DNA of 64,000 nt, taken from contig CM053140.1 of the NCBI GenBank assembly GCA_028571685.1, positions 28,811,501 to 28,875,500 of the forward strand. Reading direction: 5' to 3'. Position 1 is the stretch's first letter, and every line of letters begins with the position of its first letter. Source of the DNA: Heterohyrax brucei. Taxonomy: Eukaryota; Chordata; Mammalia; Hyracoidea; Procaviidae. Both the position numbers and the translations under genes were made by a program. Shown piece after piece: positions 1 to 11,010 of the stretch. The notes under the pieces were generated by a model that had not been told where the DNA came from, searched no databases, and saw nothing but the letters and a program-made list of their open reading frames with translations.

Positions 1-1375
1 TTCTGGAATTCCCATTCTCTGCAATGTTATCCACAGTTTGTTATAATCCACACAGTCAAATGCCTTTGTACAGGCAATAAAACACACAGAGATCTCTTCT
101 TAGTATTCTCTGCATTCAGCCAGGATCCATCCAACATCAGTAACGATATCCACATCCTCTTCTCAATCCAGCTTGAATTTCTGGCAGTTCCCTGTTGGTA
201 GACTGCTGCAACCACTTTTGAATGCTTTTCAGCAAAGTTGGACTTGTATGTGATAGTAATGATACTGTCTGATAACTTCCGCCTTCTGTTGGATCACCTT
301 TCTTTGGGATGAACACAAATATGGATCTTTTCCAGTCTGTCGGCCAGGTAGCTGTCCTCCAAATTCGTTGGCATAAATGTGTGAGTACTACCAGCACTGC
401 ATCTGTTTGTGGAAATTTCTCCACTTGCTGGTGTTCTGTCAGTTCCTCTAGCCTTGTTTCTCACCATTCCCTTCAGCACAGCTTGTCCTTGGATACTGTT
501 GGTTCTTGGTCATAGGCTATTTTCTGAAACGGTTGAATGTTGAATAATTCTTTTCGGTGCAGTGACTCTGTGTTCCTCCCATCTTCTTTTGATGCTTCTT
601 GAGTCATTCAATATTTTGCCTATCCAAAAACAAACAAATCTTTCACCATCAACTCAATTCCAACTCATAGTCACCCTATAGGACAGAGTAGAACTGCCCC
701 ATTGGTTTTCTAAGGAGTGGTTGGTGGATTCGAACTGCCAACCTTTTGGCGAGCAGACTACTCTTACACTGCAACTCAAGGCTTGAGTGTTTTCTTCAGT
801 TCTTTCTGAGAAATGCCAAACATGTTCTTGCCTTTCGGTTTTCTAGTCCCAAGTCCCTCTGCGCCCTGCATTATGATACTCTGTCTTCCTGAGCTGCCTT
901 TTGAAATCTCCTGCTCAGCTCTTTTACTGCATACTTCTTCCTTTTGCTTTAGCTACTCTACATTCAACAGCAAGTTTCAGAGTCTCTTCTGACATACATT
1001 TTGGTCTTTTATTTCTTTCCTATCTTTAGCTTTCCTCGTGCGTGGTCTTCTTGGTATCATTCCACAACGCCTCTGGTCTTTGGTCATTACTGCTCAGTGC
1101 ATCAACTCTCTTCTCAAGATGGTCTCTGAATTCAAGTGGGATGTACTCAAGGTCGCACATTGGCTCTCACACACTTGTTTTAATTGTCTTTACCTTCAAC
1201 TTCAACTTGAATATAAGCGATTGATGATCTGTTATACAGTTAGCTCCTGGCTTTGTTCTGACTGCTGATATTGAGCTCCTCTGTTGTCTCTTTCCACAGA
1301 TGCAGTTGTGAAAACATTCCTGTGTTTTCCATCTGGTGAGGTCCATTTGCATATTCACCCTTCATGTTGTTGAAA
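1..1375 (-). mobile_element. RTE (BovB-like) LINE, 5'-truncated, antisense
   Basis: The minus strand carries fragments of a reverse transcriptase. One open stretch at 137-424 has the peptide FVFIPKKGDPTEGGSYQ, typical of RTE/BovB enzymes. The same family recurs at 46.7-48.1 kb and 54.6-55.3 kb. Upstream parts of the LINE (about 785-1375 on the plus coordinate) follow after an AfroSINE insertion. The reading frame is broken many times, so this is a dead copy. The family is the presumed source of the machinery that copies AfroSINEs. Confidence 0.8.
637..784 (-). mobile_element. AfroSINE inside the RTE copy
   Basis: The antisense AfroSINE core is clear: the 'actcatagtcaccctatag' segment, 'gacagagtagaactgcccca', and the box-B-like 'ggattcgaactgccaacctt'. 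It splits the RTE element, so it inserted later. Confidence 0.88.
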
Positions 1376-3264
1376 AAAGGTAGATGCAACTAATAAGTCA
1401 TGGGTCTTACAAAGTTCTATCAAGTGGGGAGAGGTGGCATCGAAGAGGTAACAGGGGCCTTCTAGAGCCCCCTGGGGAAAGGGAGGAATTGGAAGGAGGA
1501 GGAGGAGGAAGGTGATTAGATTTTGTGAAGGATGAGAAGCCAAGGCTGGATCTGTAACTGACTCAGTCCAATTTGTGTGCTAATGTCGCCCCCTCTTGGC
1601 TCAGTCAGAAACGACAGGTAGAAGAGGCTGCCCACCTCGTAGTGCCTGTGCACAGTCCTCACAGAAGGTTACAAGAAAGTCTGGCAGCCTGAGACTCAGC
1701 TAGTTGAGGAGCGTCCTCTCTTGCCTTCCTGCTAAGATGTCCCCAACAGCAAAATGAGGACAACACAACCCCAAGCCCCCCCGAGCTTACTGCCTGGATA
1801 TGCTCAAGTGGGTCCAGCTAGTACCCTCCCTGGCACATGAAGAGGCCATGACCAGGCAGCTGGATTAGGCAGTGGTGCCCGGAGGGGGTTGGAGGAGGCG
1901 CTCAGGTCCTGCAGGGGTGCCGGATGTGGGGCCGAGGGCCTACACACACGTTCCCAGCTTCCCGCCCCATGACTCCACTTCCTCAACCCTGCGACTGAGG
2001 GAGGCGAGTGAGAACAGCTCAGCTCCGTCGTGTGGCATGCACAGATGGCTCTTGGGCACCGAGGCATTCTCTGTCGGGGGAGCCCCTTGGGTGGCTTCTT
2101 TGCCTGTAACTCTCTTTAAATCTGAACTTGGGCCCTTCGATTTAGAGGGGTGTTTTGAGATCAGAAGCATTCTTCCTGGCTTTCCGAATTCTTCATCTGG
2201 CTGATGTATGTGGTGTCCACACAGGGTGGGCAGTTACGCAGTCTGGCCACATGCTCCAGGTTTTGTTGCCAGTTGAAAAACCTGACCAAACCCAGGTCCC
2301 TCTTATCTCCAGTCAGCTCCAAAGCTCTATTAACATGAAACACAATTTCTTTCAATGGATGAGTGGCATTGGAGAAGCAAGGGTCAGTAAGATTTCTTGA
2401 CGCCTCCACTGGTGCAGAAACCTGACTAGAGCATCAGTTTTGTGCGTGGACCTGTACATCCCAGGCCCCAGCCCAGGCAGGATGACATGGAGCCTACACT
2501 TGACCCAGACCCTCACAAGACTAGTCTGGCCCTGATCCGTTGTAGACTCCTGGATCTCATGCCCTAAATCAGGCCTGGAAGGAAGGTACCGCAATACTTG
2601 CTCAAGGTTCACCTGATCAGGACATTCTTTCCTGAGACCCAGGGGTACAACCTTCATCCATTCTTGGAGGTGGCTCAGGTATTGCCAACCACCAGACTGG
2701 CTTTGGCTGGTTTGTATTCCCCGGCCAGTGAGGCCAGGCCAGGGCTGAGGCCTCCACTGCCTGGGCAGAACACTCCCTCCAGCCAGCCCTGACTTCACTG
2801 CTCTGGGTCTTGGCTTCAGGGCGCTTCTGTGTTTTATAACTGCTGAGACCCCAAAGGTCACCCTAACTCGAGTTTCAGGCTACCTCTGACACGATGGGTA
2901 CATCTGCCCCAAGCCCCACTGCTCTGCAGTGCTGCACTCAGACTAAAGACCCTGAAGTCTGAGGTGGTTGAAGCCAGAGCACAGGGACCTGGATGGGGTG
3001 CTGGTGGCTGTGCTGGGGCTCAAAGGGGCAGGACTCCAGGTAGGAGGGGCCCAGAAGATTCTTGGGTATGCAGACAACATGCAGACATGCAAAGCGTGAA
3101 AGGAATGCAACTAATATGCAAAGGCCATGCTTCTCAAAGCACACATACGGTGAGCCAAGCAAACACCTCACACATTCAACCACAATAAAGTCAAATGCCA
3201 GCCCTGGGCAGGCCAGGGCCATGTAGGTAAACATGGGGACAAGAAGGCAGGAAAGGACAGGCAC
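1376..3264. other. Intergenic DNA, unclassified
   Basis: No exon, RNA gene or repeat family is recognised. A 169-codon minus-strand frame at 2352-2861 has no family resemblance, shows low-complexity proline/glutamine-rich composition and was not accepted as a gene. Confidence 0.5.
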
Positions 3265-3412
3265 TGGCTGAATGGACAGAAGAAACCTAGAAGGAAAGAT
3301 GTGCTGTCACATTGCAGGGACTGCAATTAATGTCATGTAACAATATGTGTATAAATTTTTGTGTCAGAAATGAACTTGAGCTATAAACTTTCACCTGAAG
3401 TACAATAAAAAA
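3265..3412 (+). mobile_element. L1 3' end (afrotherian-type 3' UTR), truncated
   Basis: The block matches the last 150 bases of the L1 copy at 38.5-39.25 kb: 'aatgtgctgt', 'atatgtgtataaatttttgt', 'ctataaactttcacctgaag', ending in 'caataaaaaaa', the poly(A) signal and tail. It is a short 5'-truncated insertion. Confidence 0.75.
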
Positions 3413-3869
3413 AGTCAATCCAATTTAAGATTTTTTTTTTTTAGCTCAGAGTATTAAAATGATCCCTAAATTTCACTGCCAGAGATAAATAATATTCCCT
3501 CCTTTGTAGAGCTTCTTGAGCACTGCCTCTTCATGTTTTTTTAAGATTTGTTATGGTTCCCTTACCATTTGAACGTAACCACACAGACTGCTGCTCCTGA
3601 TTCAGTGTCAGTACTTGGAATTAATGTGATTACTTCTTTTGGAAAGAAGGTCAAATATACCCTAGCTAGTTCCCAAGTATCTTACTCTTTAAGTCTGAAA
3701 CAATTTATCTTGTTGGATGGGTCATTCAAGACTGCTAAGCATGTTCGAAAATAATAGTTACCAAGTAGGACACCAAAGGTACTGAATGGAGTATATGTCA
3801 TTATCCCAGAGTTTACTTATTTTCCAATAATTTTAGAAGGTTATCTTTAAAAAATACAAATAAAGACTG
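3413..3869. other. AT-rich intergenic DNA
   Basis: No gene or clearly assignable repeat. The composition suggests old LINE-derived sequence, but no diagnostic segment is visible. Confidence 0.4.
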
Positions 3870-4745
3870 AACAAGAGCAGACGGATTGCAGACTAGTGCA
3901 GACTGCTAGCTGTCTCCTCAAAACCCAGATTCACAGACATCACAAAAGCTAGAGAGTCTGACAGATCTGTCAAACAAATATCAACCCTAATAACACAGAA
4001 GAGGACCAAAAAAATGAAATACTTGGGTACAGATGTAACAGAATAGATGCAGGATATATTTTATGAAAATCGCAAAACACTGGTGAAAAAATATTTAAAA
4101 ATGCAAAAATAAATGGAGAAATATACCATGCTCATGGACTGATGGACTCAAAATTGCTAAGATGTTAAAGGTGCAGAACTAGCATAATCTCAATGAAAAT
4201 CCCACAGATTTTTCTTTAAAAAAAAAAAATCTGTCAACAAGGTAATTCTAAAACACATATGGAAGGGCAAAGGGACCAGAGGAGCCAAAATAAATAAATA
4301 AAATAAATAACTTTTTAAAAGATACAGTTGGGGGATTCAGAGTACCTCATTTCAAGATTCACTATAAAGCTACAATAACCCAAACAAGGTGGCAGACACA
4401 TGAATCAATGGAAAAGAATACAGAACCCAGAAATAGATGCATGCAAATATGATCAGCTGATTGTTGACAACGTATAAAGGCTTTTATTCAAGAAAGCATA
4501 GCTTTTTAACAAATGGTACAAAAAATATACCTTGATACATACCTCACATCTTATATAATAATTAACTGAAAGTGTATCAGAGACCTAAATGAAAAAGTAG
4601 GACTCTAAAATTCTTAGAAGTAAACGTAAGAAAAAATACATGTGACCTTCGGTTTGGCGAAGTTTTTAGCTTTGATATGAAAATGGCAACCCAGTAATTT
4701 ATTGGACTGTTACCAAATTTAAATATTTTGCTCTATGACAGCCAC
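3870..4745 (+). mobile_element. L1 ORF2 3' fragment, sense
   Basis: Contains the usual late-ORF2 landmarks in order: 'atgaaatacttgggtac', 'ccatgctcatggactgatgg', 'caaaattgctaagatgtt', 'atggaagggcaaagggacca', 'aaagctacaataacccaaac', 'tagatgcatgcaaatatgat' and 'gtatcagagacctaaatg'. Many stops and indels are present. It is an old inactive L1 segment. Confidence 0.85.
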
Positions 4746-4809
4746 TACTAGCCCCATCCACTGCCTAGAAAGAAAAAAAAAAACAAACCATGGGGATGTA
4801 TATTACGTG

Positions 4810-5400
4810 TGTGCCTGGGCTTAGGGCAGGCACGCAATAGCAGTGACGATTAACGCGCAAGGAAGGCACTCTCCCCTTCTCTGAGTCCTTGGACCGATAG
4901 CGGTACCTGCCCTTGTATTTCGGGGCCCCATTCTCGAATCTCCAGGCGGAGGAGCTGTTGCTCTCCGATGTAGGCCAGGGGCAGGGGTTTCTGACCCTCC
5001 GTGCAGCCCCACGGGGCGTGGCCCAGTGGGCGAAGCTGGTGAGGGACCCGTGCAGCCACCAGAGGGCGCAGGCGGGAATGACGCGCACACAGGGTCCTGC
5101 TCTCTCTAGGCCGTCCTGTACCTCATCTCCGTTGCCCAGACAACCGGCTTGAGCTAGAGACCCCAGCTTCGGAGCAAGCTTGCGGATAGAGAGGATAAAG
5201 GAGACTGAAACAGGCGCCGCGGAGCAGCCATGGCACGGCACGGCACAGCAGCGGTGGCCCCACAGAACTCCAGCATCGGAGCCGGGCGCAAAGAGGAGTT
5301 GGGCCCCTAATCGAGGGGCCCTGGGAGACAGAGCGAGAGGCACAGGGTCTTCCCTGGGGCATGTCAGGTGATGGGACACATTAGGGCCGCCCTGGGCCGG
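4810..5400. promoter_or_regulatory. CpG-rich island of unknown gene, downstream of PBX4
   Basis: This segment is much richer in CpG and G+C than the flanking AT-rich L1 and intergenic DNA. It contains 'ggggcgtggc', 'aggcgccgcgg' and a near-perfect RFX X-box at 5128-5141 (GTTGCC, 2-base spacer, GACAAC; one mismatch in the second half-site). A plus-strand ATG in good context lies at 5230 but opens only 26 codons. On the minus strand a 204-codon frame spans 4765-5379. No known protein is recognised in either. In human nothing coding is expected between CILP2 and PBX4, so this could be a promoter of an unannotated or non-coding transcript, or a relic. Confidence 0.45.
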
Positions 5401-5576
5401 GTGTCCAAGTCTGCACGCGTTACCCAGTACTATTCAGTTGGGGGTGGAGGAGGGAAGGAGGGTCCCATTTTAAGGTTTAAGTAGGGGAGGAAATCAGTGA
5501 AGAGAAGCTCCAGCCAGCGTTGGGGGCCACGCAGGTGACATGTGACTGCTCACAGGGCACCGAAAGGGCCCAGGAG

Positions 5577-5582
5577 TTTATT
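5577..5582 (-). terminator. PBX4: Possible PBX4 poly(A) signal
   Basis: AATAAA on the minus strand, about 520 bases beyond the end of the last PBX4 exon's coding remnant. It is the nearest canonical hexamer downstream in the gene's direction. Cleavage evidence cannot be seen from sequence. Confidence 0.35.
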
Positions 5583-6098
5583 GTCTTTTGATAAAACTTC
5601 AGCTGGAAATGACAGGGCTTGTATTAATTTTTTTTTTTAAGTGCCAGACCAGTCACAGTAAAATCCTGAGCACCTGCTGGTGAGTTTTAAGTCAAAGGAC
5701 CATGAAGTGGATAACGGTATTCCCGGTGTGCATGGCCCCTGGGAATAAACAGGCACGACCCAGTTGCTGTGCTGGGCTCACATGCCAATGACCCCTGAGC
5801 AGCTCTGGAGTAAAAACTCATCAAAGTCAAAGTCAGTCAAAAACTTTAATGGAAAAAGGGAGAAAAGCGCTAGAGGAAACATTCATTGTCTTACCATAAA
5901 GTTGATACTTAAAAAAATGAATCAAACTAAGGGAAAGAACAAGTATTTTAGCCCACCTCACATGGCTGGCACAACAAGCAGATGAGGCCAGGACCAGGCT
6001 GGTGCTGTGGGCTGGGGTACAGCAGACCGCCACCCTTGCGGGCCTGGGCTCTGAGGTCATCAGCTGCTCATGGGGCTGGGACAATGCCGGGATGCTCT

Positions 6099-6185
6099 TC
6101 AGCTCTGTCCCCAAAACTTACCTGGATCTCCAGCAGGTGACGTGATGGGTGGGGGGGGGGTGGCCTCTTGCCAGCTGCCCCTGGG
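6099..6185 (-). pseudogene. PBX4: PBX4 exon 8 (last exon, C-terminus)
   Basis: A pyrimidine tract plus 'ttccag' acceptor is followed by codons for QPRGSWQEATP, then, in a shifted frame, TSPAGDPG. This matches the PBX4 C-terminal tail (GSWQ-ATP...SPAGDPG). A run of ten C bases on the minus strand carries about one extra base relative to the expected frame, so the original frame ends in TAA shortly after. In the shifted frame the tail reads GKFWGQS and stops at 6099 instead of the usual serine/asparagine-rich ending. The tail lies after the homeodomain and is poorly conserved between PBX paralogues. Confidence 0.8.
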
Positions 6186-8217
6186 CTGGAAAGAAATGAC
6201 AGCAACATCAGTGTTGGTGCAGCCCCACCCGCATTCCAACATCCAGGTAGGACCTCTGGGAGGGAAGCGGACAAAGACATTATACTGCTGAGCTCACGCC
6301 TCAGCCTGCTGCTTGACCCCATGACATGGACATGCTTCCTTGGCAGCAAAAATGGGCCTTCAACGGCTATCTCTGTGGAGCCTTTGCAGGGAACAGACAC
6401 AGCCCTGCTGTGGCCGCTGGGAGGGCCCAGAGGTTAGGTCTGTAGCCAATGGGCCTGAGGAGGGTCTCTGGCTGTGGTGGTGGCGCCCCCACATCTGGTC
6501 TGCAGGGCAGGGACTGTGAGACTCACACCATCTGATTTAGGAAGTTTGTCTAGGCCAAGCTGTCACACCCTGACTCTCCACAGTGACCTCCCTGTCACCC
6601 CCGAGGCTGTACAGAGAGGATGGCAGCAGGCCCAAGGTTCTTGACATTTGCTTTCAGGACATTCTTGGTCCACAGCACACACCTGTGCAGGGGCTGCTCA
6701 TCCCTCACAGGGGTAGACTGTCCCCCACCAAGGGCCCCAACTGCAGCCTCCCTCTGCTGCAGCTCCATGGGTCCCCAGTGCCTACCTGGCACCCACACCT
6801 CCGTCTCAACTGCAGCCAGCATCAGCAGAAAGAGCAGATGCCACTCAGGCCGGCAGCCCTGGCCCAGCCCCTCTCTGTTTCAGCAACGCGTCTGCTGCCC
6901 ATCCCCAGTGGGAGTCACACTGTGCCCTCTGGCATGAGGCCTGAATGACAGATCACAGGCCGTGTCCCAGAAGAGGTGAGAAGTGGGTGAGAAGAGGGGG
7001 TGACTCTGTGTGGGCACCCACCCATGGGAACTGGAGGGGTGCCCTAGATCTAGGCTGTGGTCCTGGCCAGGAATAGGGTAGGACACAGTTGTGAACAAGG
7101 AGGCGAGGAGGGCCGAGTCCTCACCGGGGTGAGTCATGGGGGAGCAAGTCGGCACTGGGGTCCTGGCACTGCGCACTCACCGCAGGGGTGTCTCTGACTC
7201 TGGCCTCACCATTCCCGAGGCTCAGGGCCCACTGGAGAAGGCTCTGGTGCTGGCAGGGCCTCATCAGTCCAGCTAGGGTGTCCCTTTCATTCTGTGAGGC
7301 CCATTCACACTGCTCTGCCCCCACCACTTATTATGGGCAACGAGGTCACCGTAGCAGCTGGCCAGACAGGCCAACATTTGTGAGCAGCTCCGAGGCCCCC
7401 CGGGGCCTGGCCAGGCTTATTGCCCTCTCAGACCTGTGGGCCATGTCACACATGTGGGTGTGCATTGTCTTCAGGGAATTCCACATGGGGTCCCACCTGG
7501 CCCGGCAGTTGGCATCTGGAACCCACTCCCAGCCTTACCTGCAGCAAGGTCCAGGCCCCTGCAGATTCCACAGGACACTCAGGAACCCTGGGGATACGAG
7601 GGGGAAATGGGCTCCACACAGGCCACCAGCCCCATCTAGCCCCACCTTACCCTGCCCAGCACCCCCCATCTGTGCCACCAGGCCCCTGCCTGCCAGGCCT
7701 GCCACCCAGCACTCTTGACTATGTTCCGGAAGGGCACACCCTTCACACCAGTCTTCATTCTGGCCACGCCAGGCTCCCGCAGGCTTCTTATTGGAGCAGT
7801 AGGTGGCTGTGCCGGCACTTGTGGCCCCCCCACAGACCTCAAAATCGGCAGGGGACAGGGCCAAGGTAAAAACTCAGGTGTCAGAAACAGCAGGCCAAGC
7901 CCTCGTCCAGGCAGTCAGTGCTGACATGTGGCTCCTTCTGCCACTACCCCCTGCCCCCATGGCCTCCACTAGAAGGGGCTTCTTTGCTCAGCAACCACAG
8001 AGGGCAGGGCAGACATCTCTGGCAGGGGACCCTGCCCAGGAGGGGATAAGAGGGGACAGGTCTTGCAGATTGTTACTAGGAGGCAGCCATCACACCTCAG
8101 GTCCCACTCAGAGCCTGCAGCACTGCCCATGGGCCAGCTCTCAAGGGGGAGGCAGGGTGGCTGAGGCCCGAGATTTCAGCTCTGCTGGGAATGAGGCCCG
8201 CCAGCGACTGACTCAGC
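6186..8217 (-). other. PBX4 intron 7, GC-rich, nothing else recognised
   Basis: About 2 kb of G+C-rich unique sequence without SINE, LINE or LTR landmarks, unlike the rest of the locus. Short open frames on both strands (6583-6948 plus, 7535-7864 minus, 7188-7718 plus) have no family resemblance and are compositional. Confidence 0.5.
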
Positions 8218-8295
8218 CATGACTGGGAGCTGGGTCCTGCCTTGGGGTCCTCGGAGGAGGCCAGTGCCTGCAGGCTTACAGAGGCACTCCCAGGA
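8218..8295 (-). pseudogene. PBX4: PBX4 exon 7 remnant
   Basis: After a weak 'gaccag' acceptor the minus strand reads SPGSASVSLQALASSEDP, aligning with the PBX4 segment that has a Gly-Asp-Ala-Phe...Leu-Arg-Thr-Leu-Ala-Ser core after the homeodomain. It ends near a Gln-Ser pair as expected, but no GT donor sits at the expected boundary, so this exon may no longer be spliced. The 3' boundary is uncertain by several bases. This is the least conserved exon of the gene, so the assignment is less secure than the others. Confidence 0.6.
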
Positions 8296-8596
8296 CTGGT
8301 CATCGAGAAACAGCTGGAGGAACCTGGAACAAAGAAGGCATCAGGACAGGTATTACAACCCCCAGGTGGAAACTATCGTACACCTTTGCTGGCAAGAGTC
8401 TGTGACACAGTTCTGACATGGGGGGTCTGGTTTGTCACAGAGGTGGGCAGAGCTGGGTCATGGGTACCCTTTCGCTGCCCCGCAGGTTCCTCTTCTCAGG
8501 GGACCCGCACGGCTTCGCACTGCAACAGACAGTGGCTTATGCCAAGGTACAAGCAGGGGGGTGTGGCAGGGGCCCAGGAAGTCCTTACTCACTCAC

Positions 8597-8749
8597 CAGT
8601 TAGGTGTCAGGGGGCAGTTGGCATGGAGTCCTAGGACTCCAGTTTGGTGACACCCACAGCCGTTATAGACATGTAAATGCCAGCCTCTCCTTGAAACTTC
8701 CAATATTGTTTTTATACCAGATTCTTCAGTTGCCAAACCAGGTAGAGAC
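8597..8749 (-). pseudogene. PBX4: PBX4 exon 6 (homeodomain recognition helix), broken
   Basis: The 'cctgtag' acceptor is followed by V-S-T-W-F-G-N, the start of homeodomain helix 3 (WFGN-R-I-R in PBX proteins). The next codon, normally Lys, is TGA at 8726-8728. The helix continues as R-I-W-Y-K-N-N, with Trp replacing the second DNA-contacting Arg. After a further frame change the stretch EAGIY...TAV matches the linker after the homeodomain, again with in-frame stops. The exon ends at an intact 'ctg|gtgagt' donor. Length is 153 bases, slightly less than the family norm, consistent with small deletions. Confidence 0.85.
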
Positions 8750-9354
8750 CTACAGGCACACACAGAAGTCACTGTAAAAGCTGACCCAAGGAGGAGGGTA
8801 AAGGAGGTGAACACACTGTGGGCTCTCCTCAGAATGCCCGTTATTCCCATCAGCCGAGGGGCATACTCTCAGCAACAACTCTTGGCCTTGGCTGGGCCTG
8901 GGAAATGTCTGCAGTGGGTCACTGAGGGAATCTGGGGAATGGCATGCCCTACAGGACAGGGACAAACTGCTGCCTCAGAGACTAGGTGCCTCTGGAACTT
9001 GGAATGGGAAAGCCGCTGGAAGGAAACACAGATGTCTGTGACAAGGCTGAGAAACAGCTGTCCACCACTTGCAGGTGTAGACATCCAGTGAAATGATGGC
9101 TCTGCTCCCAGGAACACCCTTCTGGGAACCCCACCTAAGAACGCGATTGAGTCCAATGCCTACACCAAGTGACATCACTGATGCATGTGACTTTACCTAA
9201 CCCTCAGGTCACTGGAAAAGAGTGGTGATCATACACTTTCTAAAGAAAACAGAGCCTCGGGGTGAAGAGCTGGCCCAGGGCCAAAGGGGGGTCTGAGCTT
9301 CAGTGGGCTCCAAACCTGTGCTCCGGTCCCTGCAAGGCAGTCTGCACCCTGGCA

Positions 9355-9525
9355 CCAATGACATTGCCAGACCCTTCTCTGTGGCGAGGCTGTCCTCTGC
9401 ACTGCTCGGTGTTGAGCAGCATCCCTGGCCTCTGCCCACTCAATGCCAGTAGCACCCCACTCTGTTGTGAGAACCACAGATGACTCCAGACATGGCCAGT
9501 GTCCCCTGGGGGCAGAGTCACCCAG
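9355..9525. mobile_element. MER5A/B-like hAT-Charlie DNA transposon fragment
   Basis: Segments such as 'gaggctgtcctctgcactg', 'agcagcatccctggcctctg', 'atgccagtagcacccca' and 'agtgtcccctggggg' are the familiar MER5 landmarks shared across placental mammals. It is an ancient non-autonomous copy. Confidence 0.75.
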
Positions 9526-9780
9526 AAGGGACTCCTTGGCCTAGTGCCTTCCTACAAGCAGGGAGACATCCATGGTAGCCCACACAGAGCTATCCAAGTA
9601 CAGCTGGAAACACCTCAGTTCCCCAAAGAAACACATGCCAGAGTTTCACGAACAGAAGCAACACAGTTGAGTTATGGTAGTAGAGTTACCGACGACCTTT
9701 CCTCATTAAAAATTTAAAAATATTTTAACCATAAAAAAAAAGCACCTGTGTGTGTGTGCTCCCTATTCCTAAACTAGCGT

Positions 9781-9900
9781 CTCTTCCCTGCCTCGTGCTG
9801 AGTAAGAGGTCGCTTTCTCTTACCGAGCACTGCATAAGGGCTTGGTTCTCATTTACCTACAAAAGATGTTCCAGAGTCTTTGTGAAATAAAGCTTGTGAA
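9781..9900 (-). repeat. Left arm of a ~110-base inverted repeat pair
   Basis: Its reverse complement aligns closely with 10862-10975, sharing 'tatttcacaaagac', 'tttgtaggtaaat' and 'ctcggtaagagaa' in the same order with small indels. It may be one arm of a DNA transposon or one of two copies of an unnamed short repeat inserted in opposite directions. Confidence 0.6.
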
Positions 9901-10340
9901 AATGAACAAAACTAAATGCAGGAGAATGGCTGCAAAGCACGTTTCCGTCTCGAATTCAATGGAAATTTTTGAGGGACAAACACGCTAACTGGTGAGTCAA
10001 GGGTTTCAGGTGTTTAGAGCATTGGTCTCCGGCTGTGGCCCATCCCTGTGGGCATAGCACCCTAGTAACGGCCCATGTAAGGCATTCTGTACATCCGGCT
10101 GGAGCCCAGAAACCACCAGTCCCAGGCAGTAGATGACCATTGGCTGTGGTCCTTCTGGCAAAATCAGCTGGAGCTGCTCACATGTCTGCCTGTAGCCCCA
10201 TCCTGAAAACTCCAGTGGGCCCTGCTCTTGACACCCTAGCCACCAACGGTGATCCCTCTTCCCCCTTTACCTTCTCCTTAGGTAAACCTCACAGCATGCA
10301 CAACATCCACATCCCAAATTGTAACCCTGTAGGATTTCCA

Positions 10341-10548
10341 AAGGAGCGCTGGTGTCACAATGGTTAAGTGCTTGGCTGCTAATCAAAAAAGTAGCAGTTG
10401 GAACCCACCAGTCCTTCTGCAGGAGAAAGATGCGGCAGTCTGCACCTGTAAAAAATTACAGCCTTGGAAACGCTATGAGACAGTTCTTCTGTGTTCTGTG
10501 GGGTCCCTCAGAGTTGGAACAGACTTGATGGTAATGACACTAGTCATG
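10341..10548 (+). mobile_element. AfroSINE, long form
   Basis: Head 'gcgctggtgtcacaatggtt', middle 'cttggctgctaatcaaaaa', and tail 'gagttggaacagacttgatg'. It carries an extra internal segment, 'gcaggagaaagatgcggcag' followed by 'aaaaaattacagcc', absent from the standard copies. A second long copy lies at 29.59 kb. Confidence 0.85.
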
Positions 10549-10861
10549 GAAAGAGCTTGACCTGTGGAGTACACTACTCGACAACACACCCCCTCAGGGG
10601 GTCCTCGCATTGGACGCATTACCTGAGGAAGCGCACCCTGGAGGTCTCCCGGTCTATGCACTTACCCCTTCTCCCTCTCACTGACCAGGAGGAGAGCACC
10701 TACTGGAGACCACAGCTCACAGCGCAGCGCCCAGATCTGAGCCCAGCCCCAGCCCCGCTGACTCTGAGCCTGGACCCTCAGCTCCTGCCCCATCTGTCCA
10801 CACAATTAATCCCTGGGTGTCCTCATTGGACCTAACTGTTGTCCTCTTCCAAGTACAATAA

Positions 10862-10975
10862 AGTTCACAAACTATTTCACAAAGACACTCTGGAACATTC
10901 TTTGTAGGTAAATAAGAAGAACTAAGCCTTTATCCAGCACTCGGTAAGAGAACGCCATCTGGCAGAAGGGAGGCA
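10862..10975 (+). repeat. Right arm of the ~110-base inverted repeat pair
   Basis: Inverted partner of 9781-9900. The arms enclose about 960 bases, including the long-form AfroSINE. Confidence 0.6.
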
Positions 10976-11010
10976 CGGCAAGGGAGGACTGTCACACAGG
11001 GGACTTTGAC

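Larger units (their letters stand above)
8750..11010 (-). other. PBX4 intron 5 with old repeats
   Basis: Contains a MER5-like fragment, an AfroSINE and an inverted pair of about 110-base sequences, each listed separately. The rest is unclassified. Confidence 0.5.

Noticed and set aside
2352-2861. 169-codon minus-strand frame
   Set aside because: No recognisable family, low-complexity composition and no promoter or splice context.
4765-5379. 204-codon minus-strand frame in the orphan CpG island
   Set aside because: No domain or family resemblance, and its C-terminal part runs into AT-rich L1 debris. Kept only as part of the CpG-island finding.
6572-6680. Candidate for PBX4 exon 7 (minus strand, with Arg-Thr-Leu and Ser-Gln matches)
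   Set aside because: The block at 8218-8295 matches the expected exon better in order and residues; the resemblance here is scattered and gapped.
8242-8634. 130-codon plus-strand frame with a GT donor after K-A-S-G-Q
   Set aside because: It overlaps PBX4 exons 6 and 7 on the opposite strand; the donor-like site is isolated, with no acceptor or partner exon.
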